The position numbers and the translations under genes were made by a program. The notes below the pieces were generated by a model. That model had not been told where the DNA came from, searched no databases, and worked only from the letters and a program-made list of their open reading frames with translations. Shown here one piece after another: positions 12,401 to 24,639 of a stretch of 64,000 nt of DNA. The stretch comes from Puffinus mauretanicus (Eukaryota; Chordata; Aves; Procellariiformes; Procellariidae). The stretch lies in the NCBI GenBank assembly GCA_023333565.1, contig JAJKFH010001141.1, positions 62,001 to 126,000 of the forward strand. Reading direction: 5' to 3'. Positions within the stretch are counted from its first letter, which is position 1; each line of letters starts with the position of its first letter.

Positions 12401-15400
12401 CATCTCATTTGAGCTGGGCATCAGCCCATGTTGCTGGTTTTTATCCTTTCCCAAGAGTGGGACTGCGTGCTGCTGCTGATCCAGACCCTGGTTTCCTGGC
12501 CCAGGCCATCACCCTCCCTCCTCCCCGGCCATCCCCAGCCCTCCCGAAGCCACCGCGGGAGCTGGCGTCAGAGATCCCGGCTCTTCTGACTAACCCAGGT
12601 GTGGCGGCGATGAGCTCAGCCACGGCTCCACCCAGCCCTCCCGGCCTGAGAAAATTGAGAGAGTACAAGGCTCCCATTCACAGCGAAAACTTCTGGGAGG
12701 ATAAAACGTGCCTTTAATGAAGGCCTGCAGCTTTTCTAGATGGCCTCCTCCCACCACCTAGCCCAAGGGTGCTGTCTTTCTATCATAATTGGTGAGATGC
12801 ATATATCTAATAATGCTACATGTAATATATGCACTGACATTGCAAGGACATAGCATTGTTAGGTAGCTGTTTTTGTTGTTTCTCCCAAAGACCTAGGCAT
12901 CAGTGGTAAATGCCCCTGGGAACAGACTCTTTAGTGTCTCCGCAAGCACCCCGCAATGAATGCGCAGAGGAGGGATTTCCATACGCCCATGGTGGACGGG
13001 GTGGGTTGCAGTTTGGAAGCTGTAAAGGGATGCTCATCTTCCCTTCCCAACAGGTACGAAGAGGAGATCAACAAGCGCATGACTGCAGAGAATGACTTTG
13101 TTTTGCTCAGGAAGGTGAGGCGCCAACAACAAAGAAGGGACACACTTTTTAAAGGCAAAACGCATTTGAATGCAAATAACCCTTTTTATCCGGCAGTGCC
13201 AAGCTGGGCAAAGCACTTAGCAAACGTGTAGTCATCCCTCCTTGAAGCAGAAACACCCAGTTGTGCCAGTGTGTCAGTCCTTGGCAATAGCTCGTTCTTG
13301 TTTCAGGCCCCTCATCCAAAATTCAGGTGAGTCCTGGTCCCCCAGGTACCAGATCAAGTCTGGGTCATCCGTACCTCGTAGTCACTCCACTAGATGCTCT
13401 GCCACTTCTGCAACCTTTCTATACCCAATCCCACCCTCCACAGCCCCCCCGGTCCGACCTGCAGGAGACACAACAAGAAACTTCCACTATTCTCAAGCAT
13501 CGTCCAAAATATCTGTCCCCTCTGCGCTGGCAAAAAAAGGGAAATTTGGTGGCTTCTGACATGTCAAAAATTGCTTCGAGCTATGGACATCATTCCTCCC
13601 TCCCCCAAAAGCAAGGTGGAGGGAAGAAACTAGTTCCCTCTTGGCTCTGTTTAAAGGCACAGAGGTCGAGAAAGTCTTCAGTTCTGGTTTGTCTCCAAAG
13701 GTTCGTATTAAACTGATCTTTGTACAAGGACGCAGATAGGCAAGGTTCGGTTCACCACCTCTGTTGTCGCGGTTCCAGGATGCGGATGCCGCCTACGTGA
13801 ACAAGGTGGACCTGGGGACCAAGGTGGATGCACTGACAGATGAGATTAACTTCCTGCGAGCCCTCTACGAAGCAGTAAGAATCTCCCAAATTTCCCAGTT
13901 CTGCTATTTCCCCCTTTTCCTGGTAGCAACAGGATCGAACCAGCCCAAGAGAGCTGTTCGGAGCTGCAGTTGCTCCCCATTCCCACCCCTCTACCACACA
14001 TCGTCTCTGGGACAAGCACAGCAGTGAAACACATGGGACTGAGAATGAATTTGTTTGACTTGCAGGAGCTGTCTCAGATGCAGTCACAGATCTCCGACAC
14101 CTCCGTGGTCCTGTCCATGGACAACAACCGAAACCTGGACCTGAACAGCATCATTGCAGAGGTCAAAGCGCAGTACGAGGACATCGCTAACCGGAGGCGG
14201 GCCGAGGCTGAGTCCTGGTACCAGAGCAAGGTGAGGATGTGAAAATTAACCAGGCGAGCTAGAAAAATTTTGGTTTAGCATTTCCCAAAGGATATTTTAT
14301 ACTGGAGAGTGCAAGCAGAGGGGACAGGGCAGCAGGGTGTAAAATCAAGTCGATTTGGATAGGAATTCATTTAGTTTCTTGGACATGTGAAATGCATTTT
14401 GACAACGAGAGACAGAAGAGCATAAGGAGATAGAGGGAGGAGAAGATATGCTAAAGCTCATGAGGAAGAGCTTGGATTGAGTACAGAAAGAGACAGGGGA
14501 CCGGTCAAGAGAGGATCAGAGCAGGGTCAATCTCTACCAATGAGTTCAAGCTCCTGCCCAGATCTGACTGTGCCCTGGTGTCTCATCTCCCTGCCCATCT
14601 CAGTATGAGGAGCTGTGGCTCACGGCTGGCCGGCACGGGGATGACCTCCACAACACCAAGATAGAGATCTCGGAGATGAACCGCATGATCCAGCGGCTCC
14701 ACTCGGAAATTGATAGCGTAAAGAAACAGGTATGGCGCACAGGACCCCTCCAAACATGGGGGCACCTCCATCTCCACTACCTTGCTGTACCCTTGCAAGG
14801 ATGCCTGGAAATCGGGGTCCAAACCCACTGAGCAGTCACCAGACCTATTTCCACTTCCTCCAGTGCTCCAGTTTGCAGACGGCCATCGCAGATGCGGAGC
14901 AGCGCGGGGAGATGGCCATCAAGGATGCCAGGGCAAAACTGGCTGGCCTGGAAGATGCTCTGCAGAAAGCCAAGGCAGACCTTGCCCGGCAGCTCCGTGA
15001 GTACCAGGAGCTGATGAACGTCAAGCTGGCCTTGGACATCGAGATCGCGACCTACAGGAAGCTGCTGGAGGGGGAGGAGAGCAGGTGGGTGGCTCCCCTG
15101 CAAACCAAATAGTGTCCAAACCCATAGATGTTTTCACATTTGCCTTGCAACAAGAGAGGGAAGGGCCACAAAAACTTTCAGAGAAAACAACCCCCTGTCC
15201 TACGCAGTTACAGGTGTTATTTCAGTTCCTGAGAGACGCTCATCATCGGACCTTAACACCCCAGACCGTTCTGTTAACCAATGTCCCTGGTGCCAAACTG
15301 TCGCTTGAAATTGTCCTAAATAACAAGCCCTTCCTTCTCTCTCCTCTCTTTCTTCCAGGCTGGCTGGAGAAGGCATTGGTGCAGTGAATATTTGTAAGTA

Positions 15401-16014
15401 ATCTGGCTCTTAAGCAATAGATTGAGTATTCATTCAGTTATTCCTTAAATGTCTCATCCTTAAACTGAGGATAAGACAATGAAAATGAGCTATGCAGCTA
15501 GTAGTTACCAGCACAAAAATGGAGTATACGTAGGGTTTTGCAGCGCTCTGTGGGACTGGGGAGGCTCATAAATCTTTTCTCTGACCAGCTCTGAACTCGG
15601 AACGTTTTGTACATTGAGAGTGTCCCTAGGAGACTCAGATGTCCAAGGCCAGCTCTGCTACAGGATAGGAAGAAAAGCCAGAGAACCTGTGGAATACAGG
15701 CAGTGGTAGACTGTCCAAGAAAAACCACAAATGCGTGAAACTAAAGGTTGAAATTCCTCAGTACTATTCCAAACAAACTAACCCTCTGCCCATGGTTTCC
15801 CATCACAGCCGTGGTCTCATCCGGGAGCAGCTACGGAGGTGGGAACACGCTGGGGCTGGGTTCAGGCTTCAGCAACAGGCTCAGCATGGGGGGAAGCGGT
15901 GCCAGCTCCGGCAGTGGGAGCTGCCTGGCCGGCGGATTCAGCTCCGGCGTGGGAAGCAGCTCAAGCATGAGGTTTGTATCGAAAAGCACCACCAAGAAGA
16001 GCTATCGGAGCTAA
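9402..16014 (+). CDS. Type II keratin, KRT75/KRT5-group-like, nine exons, complete
   Basis: Coding exons: 9402-9788, 10190-10398, 13054-13114, 13779-13874, 14066-14230, 14604-14729, 14864-15084, 15359-15393, 15809-16014. The sum is 1506 bp (501 aa), frame intact and introns GT-AG. The head (about 1-111) is Ser/Gly-rich with [14 protein letters not shown]. The H1 segment ([20 protein letters not shown]) leads into [20 protein letters not shown]. The rod ends in [13 protein letters not shown] near residue 421. The tail is Gly/Ser-rich and ends in [11 protein letters not shown], a soft-keratin type of end. Exon 2 is 209 bp and lacks the two-residue insertion of the first gene. Intron 2 is 2655 bp, far longer than the others (134-664 bp), and carries a 21-T run at 10889-10909. 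Exons 5 and 7 are nearly identical in DNA to those of the first gene. Assignment to a single orthologue is not possible from what I see. Confidence 0.92.
9927..9981 (+). repeat. Near-perfect inverted repeat in intron 1 (23-bp arms, 9-bp loop)
   Basis: The left arm at 9927-9949 and right arm at 9959-9981 are reverse complements with one mismatch in 23. The pairing extends by two more base pairs across a G-U wobble in RNA (9924-9926 with 9982-9984). In the sense transcript this would fold into a hairpin with a 9-base loop. It lies inside the first intron of the keratin gene. I do not recognise it as a known microRNA or transposon end. Confidence 0.8.
10889..10909 (+). repeat. Homopolymer T tract in intron 2 of the second keratin gene
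   Basis: 21 consecutive T residues followed by an A-rich stretch. It is read from the sequence directly, and no flanking retroposon structure was recognised. Confidence 0.8.
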
Positions 16015-17033
16015 GTCGTGGTGGCAACCAGCTCATCTGGAGCAGAACAGGTTGAGCACCACCTCCTGCTGCCAGCACAACGCCTATTAACAGCCACACT
16101 TATCACTTTCCCATTAGGGGAAAACATATTCCCAGCGCTACTTATTGGCTTGGGAGAAATGCCTCTCCAAGTCCAATTAATTCCTCTGCATAAAGCCTCA
16201 CCCAGCTGACCAGAAGGCCAGCGCTGTTTGTCAATGAGTAATCAGCCTTCCCATTAACGGGTGTAGCGTTAGAGCTCAGCTTGCAGCTTCCCAGGGCTCC
16301 CTTTTGCTCCAGTGCCCTGGTGCAAATCCAGAGGAGATGCAGGACTTGGATTTATACCAGCGTACGTGAAAGGAGACCGTGTCCCTTCACCCACTTATGA
16401 CAGAAAGCAGGAGGTGCGTTGAGATCAGTCTCTTCTGCTCCCTCCTAACCAACCCTGCTCCCCACTGCTGGACTTGCTCTCCCCAAAGGCTTGAAGAATC
16501 GAAAACGAAGTGTCTTTCAATATAGAGGCAGTTGCTCTGTTTCCCAATTCGTCTTGCATTGCTGTCGTTTCACCCCAGGGCTCTCTAGCTCTACTTACAT
16601 TCATTTTCCATAGGTGAAAGGGGTTGGCTCTCTATAATGTCTAATTCCTCCACCCAGTACGTATAATTTAAGCCAAAAGACCACATAACCTACAGGTTGC
16701 TAGACCTTGTCTCAGCAGCAAACCTTTCTCCTTTCCACCAGCCAGAGTGAGCTGAAAGTAGAGACAGGGGTTAAAAATACAGGAAAAACAAAAATGAGGA
16801 ACAGCAGGCTTTGGTAACATAGATTTTATGTAACCTGGAAAAACATCTCTGTTTTAGTGCCTTTGTTCTTAGCTTGGGTTTGTTTTTGGTTTTGTTTTTT
16901 TTTCTTTCTCTTTTTATGGAAGGGGGAGGAAGGCAAAGAGGAGGGTTGGAGAATTATGTGCCAAAATGTAATGAGCTCGTTTCCTCCCATCTTCTGCTCT
17001 TGTCAAACTGTATGAGTTTTATGGAATTTCTTC

Positions 17034-17039
17034 AATAAA
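17034..17039 (+). terminator. Poly(A) signal of the second keratin gene
   Basis: AATAAA lies about 1.0 kb after the stop codon. I saw no earlier canonical hexamer in the interval, so the 3' UTR is probably near 1 kb, much longer than that of the first gene. Confidence 0.55.
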
Positions 17040-17059
17040 CTGCAATCAAACTTATCATG

Positions 17060-19417
17060 AGCAACATGGGTTTTCTGCGCCATTACAAAATTCACCTAAA
17101 AGTGTAATTTTCAAATAAGGTTTAGAAGATTTGCCATAGGCACTTGCTGTCACTCAGAGCCTTCCCACATCCTCCTCCTCCTCCGCATCTCAGTCCCGGA
17201 GAGGATGGGGGAACATTAAGTGTATTGGAGACAGGGGTCACAGAGCAGCAATACCCAAGCACTTTGGGAGGTTTTCCAAGTTGCACAGCCAGCAGAGCAA
17301 GACCAGAAGGCCATAAACACCCACATCCGAGCCAGTCAAAGAACAGAAACAGACACTTTTGGGTCAAACAATTCGTTCCCCAGTAACACCTCTCTCCCTC
17401 CATGGGACCAGAAGTGCTCTAGGCAGTTGGCTGAAGCCGTCTGCATTGCAGGAGGGCTCCAAAAGGTGTTTTAAAGTCAGGAAAGATGGATCCCATGCAT
17501 CACAGCTGAACTTCTGGAAAGGCTGGTTCCAGACCTGCAGCTTGTGCAGGGAAAACAGGAGGGATTTATCTCCATCCCCTCTCTGGAGCAGCCAACAAAG
17601 TCAGGCCAAGTGCTAAGCAAGGATGCAGTCCCTGGGCAGCGTGATGCTCCCGAGCCGAGGTTTCTGTTGAATCAGCAGATCGAAGCCGGGCTGGCTCAGA
17701 CAAGCTGGCGGTACTGAGCTCTGCTCAGGTCTGTAATTAAAAACCCAAGAGAGAGAAAGCGAGAAAAGAAGCCAACATGACTTCTTCCATTTCACAGAAG
17801 ATGCCAACTATCACATGTAGCAGCTGTTCTCCAGCATCCAGGGCCCAATCATGAAAGATGCTGAGCTCTCTGAACTCCTTTTAGGCTGAGTCCCAAGAAG
17901 TACTCAGCACACACAACTCCCACACAGCTTTACCCTAAAATGTTGCGTGGCTAAATGAGGCAGGCCAGCTTTCAGGCTTGCATGCATGAACTTCTCTCTG
18001 ATCCTCTTCATGGAGCAGAACATGTTCTCAGGCCATGGTGAATGCCAAGAAAATCACATAAAAGCAAATGCACCTTTAGAAAAGGCTGAGATTTTCAGGG
18101 CTAAGCCCTCAGTGTTATCCCACTGCAGGCAAAAGAATTAAGAGGGTTCCCACCCACGGCACACAGCCGTTTTGGTATTTCACCAAAGACGGGACTGAAA
18201 ATCACCTATTTCATTCTGTAGGAAAGACTTATCTGCCTTTCCTGCATCTTTGTCACTCTGAACCCACCTCCTTTGCTGAAAAATAAGTGTATATATATAG
18301 TCCAAACTTACATACACAGGCGTTTGCCAAACAATTTCGCCAGAAAGGAACGACCAAGCCCAGTTCTCCTGTAAGCTATTCCTATAGAGGACACTTCTGC
18401 AAGCAGTAAGGTGAGAGGTGTCAATCTACCTGACCGGTGTCAGTCACGTTCCCCCCAAAACTAGGGAAAACAACAGCCTCCCCCTCAGGGCATTCAGTGG
18501 AGGAGAGAAGAACACGGGTAGCTCGAGAGACAGAGCAGCAAATCAGGCTGAATTTCTCTTTGCAGTGCACTCACTCCACCATCACCTCGATCTATTCAAC
18601 CTTTGGCTTTGGATTTCCCCAGCTAGTGCAAAGGTCTGAGCTGGAAAATTTTTCACTGCTTCCTCCTGCTCTCACCCCGCTTTGCTGCACCCGTTTTCTG
18701 CTTGGAGTCACAGACCAGCAGAGCCCTAGCACCAAGAAAGACGTTTGCACGGGTCCATCTCCTGTCCCGAGAGAATTAGAAGATTGTTCTCTTGAGGCTA
18801 ACAAAATTACAGAGGTCAAACAAAAGAAAGAAAGGAGTAAATTATCGAATTAGGTTTACAAAAGGAGCAACTCTGGCTAAAAGCTAATGTAATACCAAAC
18901 CAAATCAGCCCCAGCGTTTGGATCCCTGGAATATTCCCGAGAGTTTAACTCAGATTCTTCTTTTCCCACATGTAAAACAAAGCAATGCTCCCTCCCTTGC
19001 TCCCTGCAAACATCAAAAGATTGGTTCTGCTTCTCTCTTTCATGCTTACTATAAAAAAAGGAAGGTTTGCAAATGCAGTTTTTATGGGACCAGGGATTCC
19101 CCCCAATTCAAATTAGAAACACAGCTGAATGATAGGTGTGCGCTTAAAAGCAGCTCAGGTCACTATTCAGCAAAAGAGATGAGTGGGATATTACCAAACA
19201 ACCTAAGCTCATAAACATCTTTAAAAATGGTCTTTTGGGGCTGGTCATGCAGCCAAAGCCTGATTTCCTGGGACATAAGAAGGTGAAAGCTCTGCTTCTC
19301 TTTGCAGAGGGTTTCCGGCTGGGTCAACTTGCGCGCATTGGCTCCTGCTCCTGCGTTCAGATGCTCCTTCTGCCTTCATTCCCCTTCGAGCTGGTCTCAG
19401 CATCTTGCCAATCCTAC
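17060..19417. other. Intergenic spacer upstream of the keratin pseudogene
   Basis: No intact gene is seen. Near the right end, around 19272-19282, an ACATAAGAAGG sequence sits where the other keratin genes have GGATAAAAGG. It may be the decayed TATA box of the pseudogene, about 140 bp before its relic ATG. Otherwise I see only AT-rich stretches and a short TA repeat near 18290. Confidence 0.45.
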
Positions 19418-22400
19418 ATGTCTGCTCCAGAGCTGGGGGCATGAGAGTTTCAGCTCTTGCTCTGCTGTGATCCCGAGAAGTGTGAAGAGATCTACACAAC
19501 ACCACCAACACCACCTCGTTCCGGGGAGGTGGTGGTGTGGGGTACCCCAGGCTGGGATGCTTCGGCAGCAGAAGCCTCGGTAGCAATGCAGGCTGCAAGC
19601 CCAAACGAGCAACCAGTGGCTGTCACCTGCTGCGAGATGGCTACAGCCCCTCCAGCATGGGGTTGGGCTACGGAGGTGCTGGCTTTGGCTGCAGGATCGG
19701 CAGAGCCCTGGGGGTCTGCACACCCGTTGTCAAGGTCACAGTCAATGAGCATCTGCTCCGGCTGCTCAAGCTGGAGATGGACTCAAACCTTCAGTTTGTG
19801 AAGCACCAGGAAAAGGAGCAGATCAAGACCCTCAATAACAAATTTGCATTTTTCATTGACAAGGCAAGAGAAGAGATGCCCGGCTCAACGGGCACCGGAG
19901 CTGCAGGGCTGTAACAAGCTGCCGTACGGCACATCCGAGACAAGGAACCCATTTGCCAAACCGCTTACCAGCAACAGCAGCCAAAACTCGCCGCCCGACT
20001 TTGCAGTAAGAACCTGTTTGGGTTTTATGAGGAGGACATTTTGCACCACCTTAGAGTAAAAAGGGGACTTCAGTGGGGGCAAGAAGGTATTTTCATGCTC
20101 CAAGAGTGGCGTAAAGCAGTCTTATTGCAAATGACAATCAAGCTTTGCTGTTACATGCAGAGAAGCTGATTCTCTAATGCCCCATTTTTATATCACTTGA
20201 ACCCTAATTTCAGTAGAATTACCTCTGACTTACCTCACTCTACTGTGGTGCTGAGTCTAATTTGGTGCTTTTTGCATAATAACAACCAAGAAATTTTTCT
20301 GAAGAACTTCTTTTGAGAAGATGCTGTTCGACAGATTTTAAATGCATGCCTTCTCCATTCACCTGGTACTATCCTGAATAACTCACAGATTTTTCTCTCT
20401 CAATTTGCCAATTCTGGGACTGTAATTATTCACTTCTGCGTCACCAGTATAACAAATCACTATACTTTGAATGCTTTACTTCTGGGTTTCAAGTCCAGTT
20501 CCTGGAGCAAGAGAACAAGGTGCTGGAGACCACATGGGGATTTCTACAGGAACAAAAGTGTTACAGGAGCAATATCGAGCCAATGTTTGAAACTTATACG
20601 GGCAACTTGAAGAGGCAGCTGCACGTTCTGGGAAGCAACAGAGCCAAGCTGGAAACAGAACTGAGCACCGTGCAGGGTACCATGGAAGATTACAAGAAAA
20701 GGAAGTTTAAAAAAGATAGAAGCTCCAAAACTAGGGCTAGAACTGATCTCATCTAATTTTTGGATGGCAAAAGCTGCACAAGATGCAAGATCTCTTCCAG
20801 GTGTACATGTGTACGGCTTGCATCAGCAGTTGGTTTCCATGCTGAGGTTGAGCATTTGGAGGTGGTAGAGGAAGATTAGATTCATATTCTTGCTTGAGCT
20901 GAATAATGAAGAGCAAAGTGATCTTTTTTCTTCTTGCAGGTATGGAGAGGAAACTCACTGGCAAACATGCGCAGAGAATGAGTTTGTTATGCTCAAAAAC
21001 GTAAGAGCTTTTCAAACCAACTCAAACACTTATTCTGGGCTTTTAGTATGAACAGCAGCCAATATTGCTGGAAAGAGAGGGTGAGACTGCCTCTCACTCT
21101 CCAGAGGGACCTAAAGGCCAGCTTTTGGGAAGATTTCATTAAAAGAGTTGAATCCCACCTTAAGTGAGTGCGTTTTAGCTGAGCTTGTTCATTTGGGATG
21201 TTTGTATACCCCAACTGGTCAAAACCTTTCCTTCTCTTCTCTGTGTCTAGAGATTTTTGTCTTCTGCCTAAGAGGATAAGAGAGCGAAACAACTTAATAG
21301 CATGGTAAAATTTACGTCCTTGAGAAGAGCAGCGCTAAGAGTTTGTAATCTCATCACTTACTAGCATTAAGCAGTTTGCTCTTCCATTTCATAAACCCTT
21401 GATGCGCTTCAGGACGCAAATTGCGCCTACGTGAACAAAGCTGAGCTGGAAGCCAAGGTGGGGTCCCTCATCCAAGAGATCAACTGCCTGAGGAGCCTGT
21501 ATGAAGTGGTAACGGCTCTTCCTCTTCTGCTCCCTTTTCCTCCACCTCTTCAGGGGGCCTGTGGAGTTAGGCTCCCACAACCCATCGCTTAAGTTCATGG
21601 AGACTTTTGGTGTTTCACGTGTACATCAGTTGATTGCTCTGGATTTCAAAGGTGTTGCTCTTGCACTACATGGGCGAGATCCTAAGGAATCTGTTTCAAC
21701 TCGAGGGTGAAGGTGGGATCCAGAGAGATTAAACCAGAAAATCCTTCTTTGGGTTTTCTGCAGTGAGCCTGAAGTCGTGGTACGTGGAGCACACTGCATC
21801 TCCTTGTCTCCACGCCATGGAGAGCTGCAGGGAAAGCGCCTCTGGTGCAGACGACTGATAATCTTGCTGTCGCCCCTAGGAAATCACTCAGCTCCAAGCA
21901 CCCATTTCGGGCAGCTCTGTTATTCTGCAAATAGACAACAGCTGAGGCCTGGACATGGATGACATCATCACTGATGTCAAAGCTCAGTATGACGACATTG
22001 CCAAAAAAAGCCGGGCTGATGCAGAAAAATGGTACTAGAGCAAGGTGAGTCACGACAACAATCACAAAAGTATTTATGCCCCACTTTCTGCTAAGGGCCC
22101 CGCTTCTTCAGATTTCCTAATTTGGGTTGAACAGGCTTTTTAAAGTCTGTTTTCTCAGCCGCCTGCTGTGTTTTCCCGATGTGCGATACATCCTCTGCTA
22201 ATGCCTTCACACACAGAGCTGCTACTGTGTAAATGAGTCATTTGTGGCCCCCAGTGACAAAGGTTTTTGCCTTAAAGCTCAAGATCCAGGTCTGCGGACC
22301 CAGAATCACACAGTAGGTTTAATTACTGACTCATCTCCTCACTCTGGTATTTATTTTAATCGCATTTTCTCTCTCCTCAGTATGAGGAACTGAGAGAAGC

Positions 22401-24123
22401 CACGGGCAAACACGATGACAGCTTGCGTAATACCAAGAATGAAATTGTGGCGCTGAATCGGGTGATTCAGAGACTAACTGGAGAATGTGAAAACAGCAAA
22501 GCCCAGGTAAGGGTGACTCAGGGGCAATAATGTGTCAATCGCCATTCCCAGGCTGTGGCTTTCCAAAACTCCTCCGCTAAAGCAAGGGAGCAATAAAGCC
22601 CGTTTTGGTGAAATGTCAGCTGCTCAACTCTAAGACTTGCTGGTAATCCAGAGTACAGAGTAAAATGGTCTGTTACAACTCATAACTGAGCTACCATCAG
22701 CAGAGACCAGCAGTGAGAAGACAACACACACACAGAAGTCTCAGCTAGGCAGAGAGGATCATCCTAGATTTAAAGGTTGATCTATAGAGCCTGAAAACGT
22801 AACAAAGTGCAGGTGCATGAATACACAGACAGGCAGATTCAACAACTCCGAACTGTCCAAAGCACACACAGGTAAGCGGCAGTAATGAAAATCTCCTACC
22901 TGCAGAGATGCAAACCAGAAGGAGCCATTGCTGAAGCCGAGGAGCACAGGGAGGTGGTTATCAAAGAAGCAAAGTGCAAACTCTCCGAGCTGGGTAAGAC
23001 AAAGCAGATGGCTTGTGAGTACCAGGAGCTGATGAACGTCAAGCTGGCCCTGGACATCGCGATCGCGACCTACAGGAAGCTGCTGGACGGAGAGGAAAGC
23101 AGGTGGGTGCTTGTACAACCCTGCAAGGAAGAAATGGTAACACACCTAACCCCACAACCACCTTCCACAGGCTGTCTGATGAGCCACCGCCTCTCTAATT
23201 GCAGCAAATCCCACTGAGACCCAAAGTCCCAGGGGGTGACACCTTCCAAAGCACTTTCCAGCATTTATGGACCCAAATGCCTTACAAAGTCAAAAGCCCC
23301 TAATCCACTCAGACGCTTAGGTTTTCCCCCCAAAATGGAAGACGTTGCATGAATAAAGATGATTTCTTGTGTAGCCCCAGGTCTTACAAAGCCGAAGGCT
23401 CACAGTCGTGCGTGGCCACCTTTGCCACCCCAGCCGAAATGAGCGGGTACCTATTCACACATGGGCTAATTGAGGGGACAGAGGGAAAGCACTTGGCCAG
23501 GACTTGCTCACACTTACACACACAGAGCCAAAGCAAAACCCTTTCCCTGCTTGGCGTGACACCGGACTCAGGAAAACTTCCTCACAGGCACGAGCTGAGC
23601 AGTCGAGTCGTGGTAGGTCCAAAGGACCTGCCTGGCCTGCTGGCAGCTTCCCACATCCCCAAACCTCCCAATTATTGGCCAGTTATAGGGACACACATTA
23701 AATACAGACCTTGGTTTTTACACATCTCCATTTTTCCCAACCCCTTAAGGTTGTGCATAGACGGTGGCTGCCCTGTGAATATTTTGAAGTGCCAGGAAAA
23801 TCCCTATTCCTACTAGTCCCGCAGGATCGGCTCTGGAAATCCTGAGCTGGAATGTTTTCTTTGCAGTTATGTGCTGATCCCCAGGAAGAATCACATGCAA
23901 TACTGACCCATACTTTCACGGCAGCTTCTCCTCCAGCAGCAGATCCCTCTTCAGAAGCAGAGGTCTAGTGACCGGAGGAGGTGTCTGTGGCAAAAGCATC
24001 ATCACCGGCTCTGGAGACATCTGTGCTCCTTGTACCACCACGGGAGGATAGAGTGTTGTGAGCGGGAAGAGCTCCGATGTCAAACACGTGTCCTCTACAA
24101 CCTCCTACAGGTCAAAATACTAA
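19418..24123 (+). pseudogene. KRT82: Decayed hair-type type II keratin, KRT82-like
   Basis: Relic exons in canonical order: 19418-19863, 20493-20701, 20940-21000, 21413-21508, 21880-22044, 22381-22506, 22906-23102, and the tail from about 23867 to 24123. Exon 8 was not confidently found. Lesions: the start codon is followed by TGA at 19442; the recognisable head needs two frame changes; donor 1 is GC; acceptor 2 is AA; donor 2 is GA. Exon 5 has TGA at 21943 and TAG at 22036. Exon 7 lacks 24 bp and has Ala for Glu in the helix-termination motif. The tail has TAG at 24049. Exons 3, 4 and 6 remain open. The residual protein ([33 protein letters not shown], tail GSGDICAPC) resembles my recollection of mammalian KRT82 more than KRT84. 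Its place between KRT84 and KRT75-type genes matches KRT82. Assignment to KRT82 rather than a KRT84 duplicate is inference; loss of coding capacity is directly seen. Confidence 0.85.
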
Positions 24124-24612
24124 AAAAAACCCAACAAGCATTGAAAGGCGGGTCCTCACTCCACCAGTTCATAGCAGCAGCAGCCTGCCAGCAGCACGCA
24201 CAGAAAACACGCGGGGGATTTGAAAGCTTTCAGTCCAGTCCACGTTGCTTATTCCCTGCAACGTTCACCACCGTTATGAAATTTGGTCTTTTCATTACTT
24301 TATGCTGCAGTTTTACAAATAGCCTCTTCCCAACGTTTGCCTGTTCCTCCTGGGTTGCGTAGCTCTAGCAAAGCCTGCGCAGCAATGCTAGTTTGACTAG
24401 GCAGTGCACAGTTAGCACAGTGTACGTGTTAAGGAACCACTTACCTGGGTTAAAAACACCAAGCGATACAAGTTTCTGCTCCTCCAGCGTATGGACATGA
24501 TTGCAAAGAAAAGTTAAAACTCAAAGGGAGCAGAGGAGTCTTACCCAGAACATCCGATTCCTCTGTGACGCTTGTTGTTTGCCTTTATCTTGTTTTTTCG
24601 CTGTTTCTCCCC

Positions 24613-24618
24613 AATAAA
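24613..24618 (+). terminator. Relic poly(A) signal of the keratin pseudogene
   Basis: AATAAA lies about 490 bp after the final TAA. Its context, CTCCCCAATAAACTGACACAG, is similar to that of the KRT84-like gene at 31803. This suggests shared ancestry of the two 3' UTR ends. Confidence 0.6.
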
Positions 24619-24639
24619 CTGACACAGCAAATCTGAGAT

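Noticed and set aside
23171..23205. Possible exon 8 of the pseudogene after a CACAG acceptor
   Set aside because: It begins GCTGTCTGATGAG, a little like the family RLSGE, but runs into TAA and lacks a donor. The match is too weak to call.
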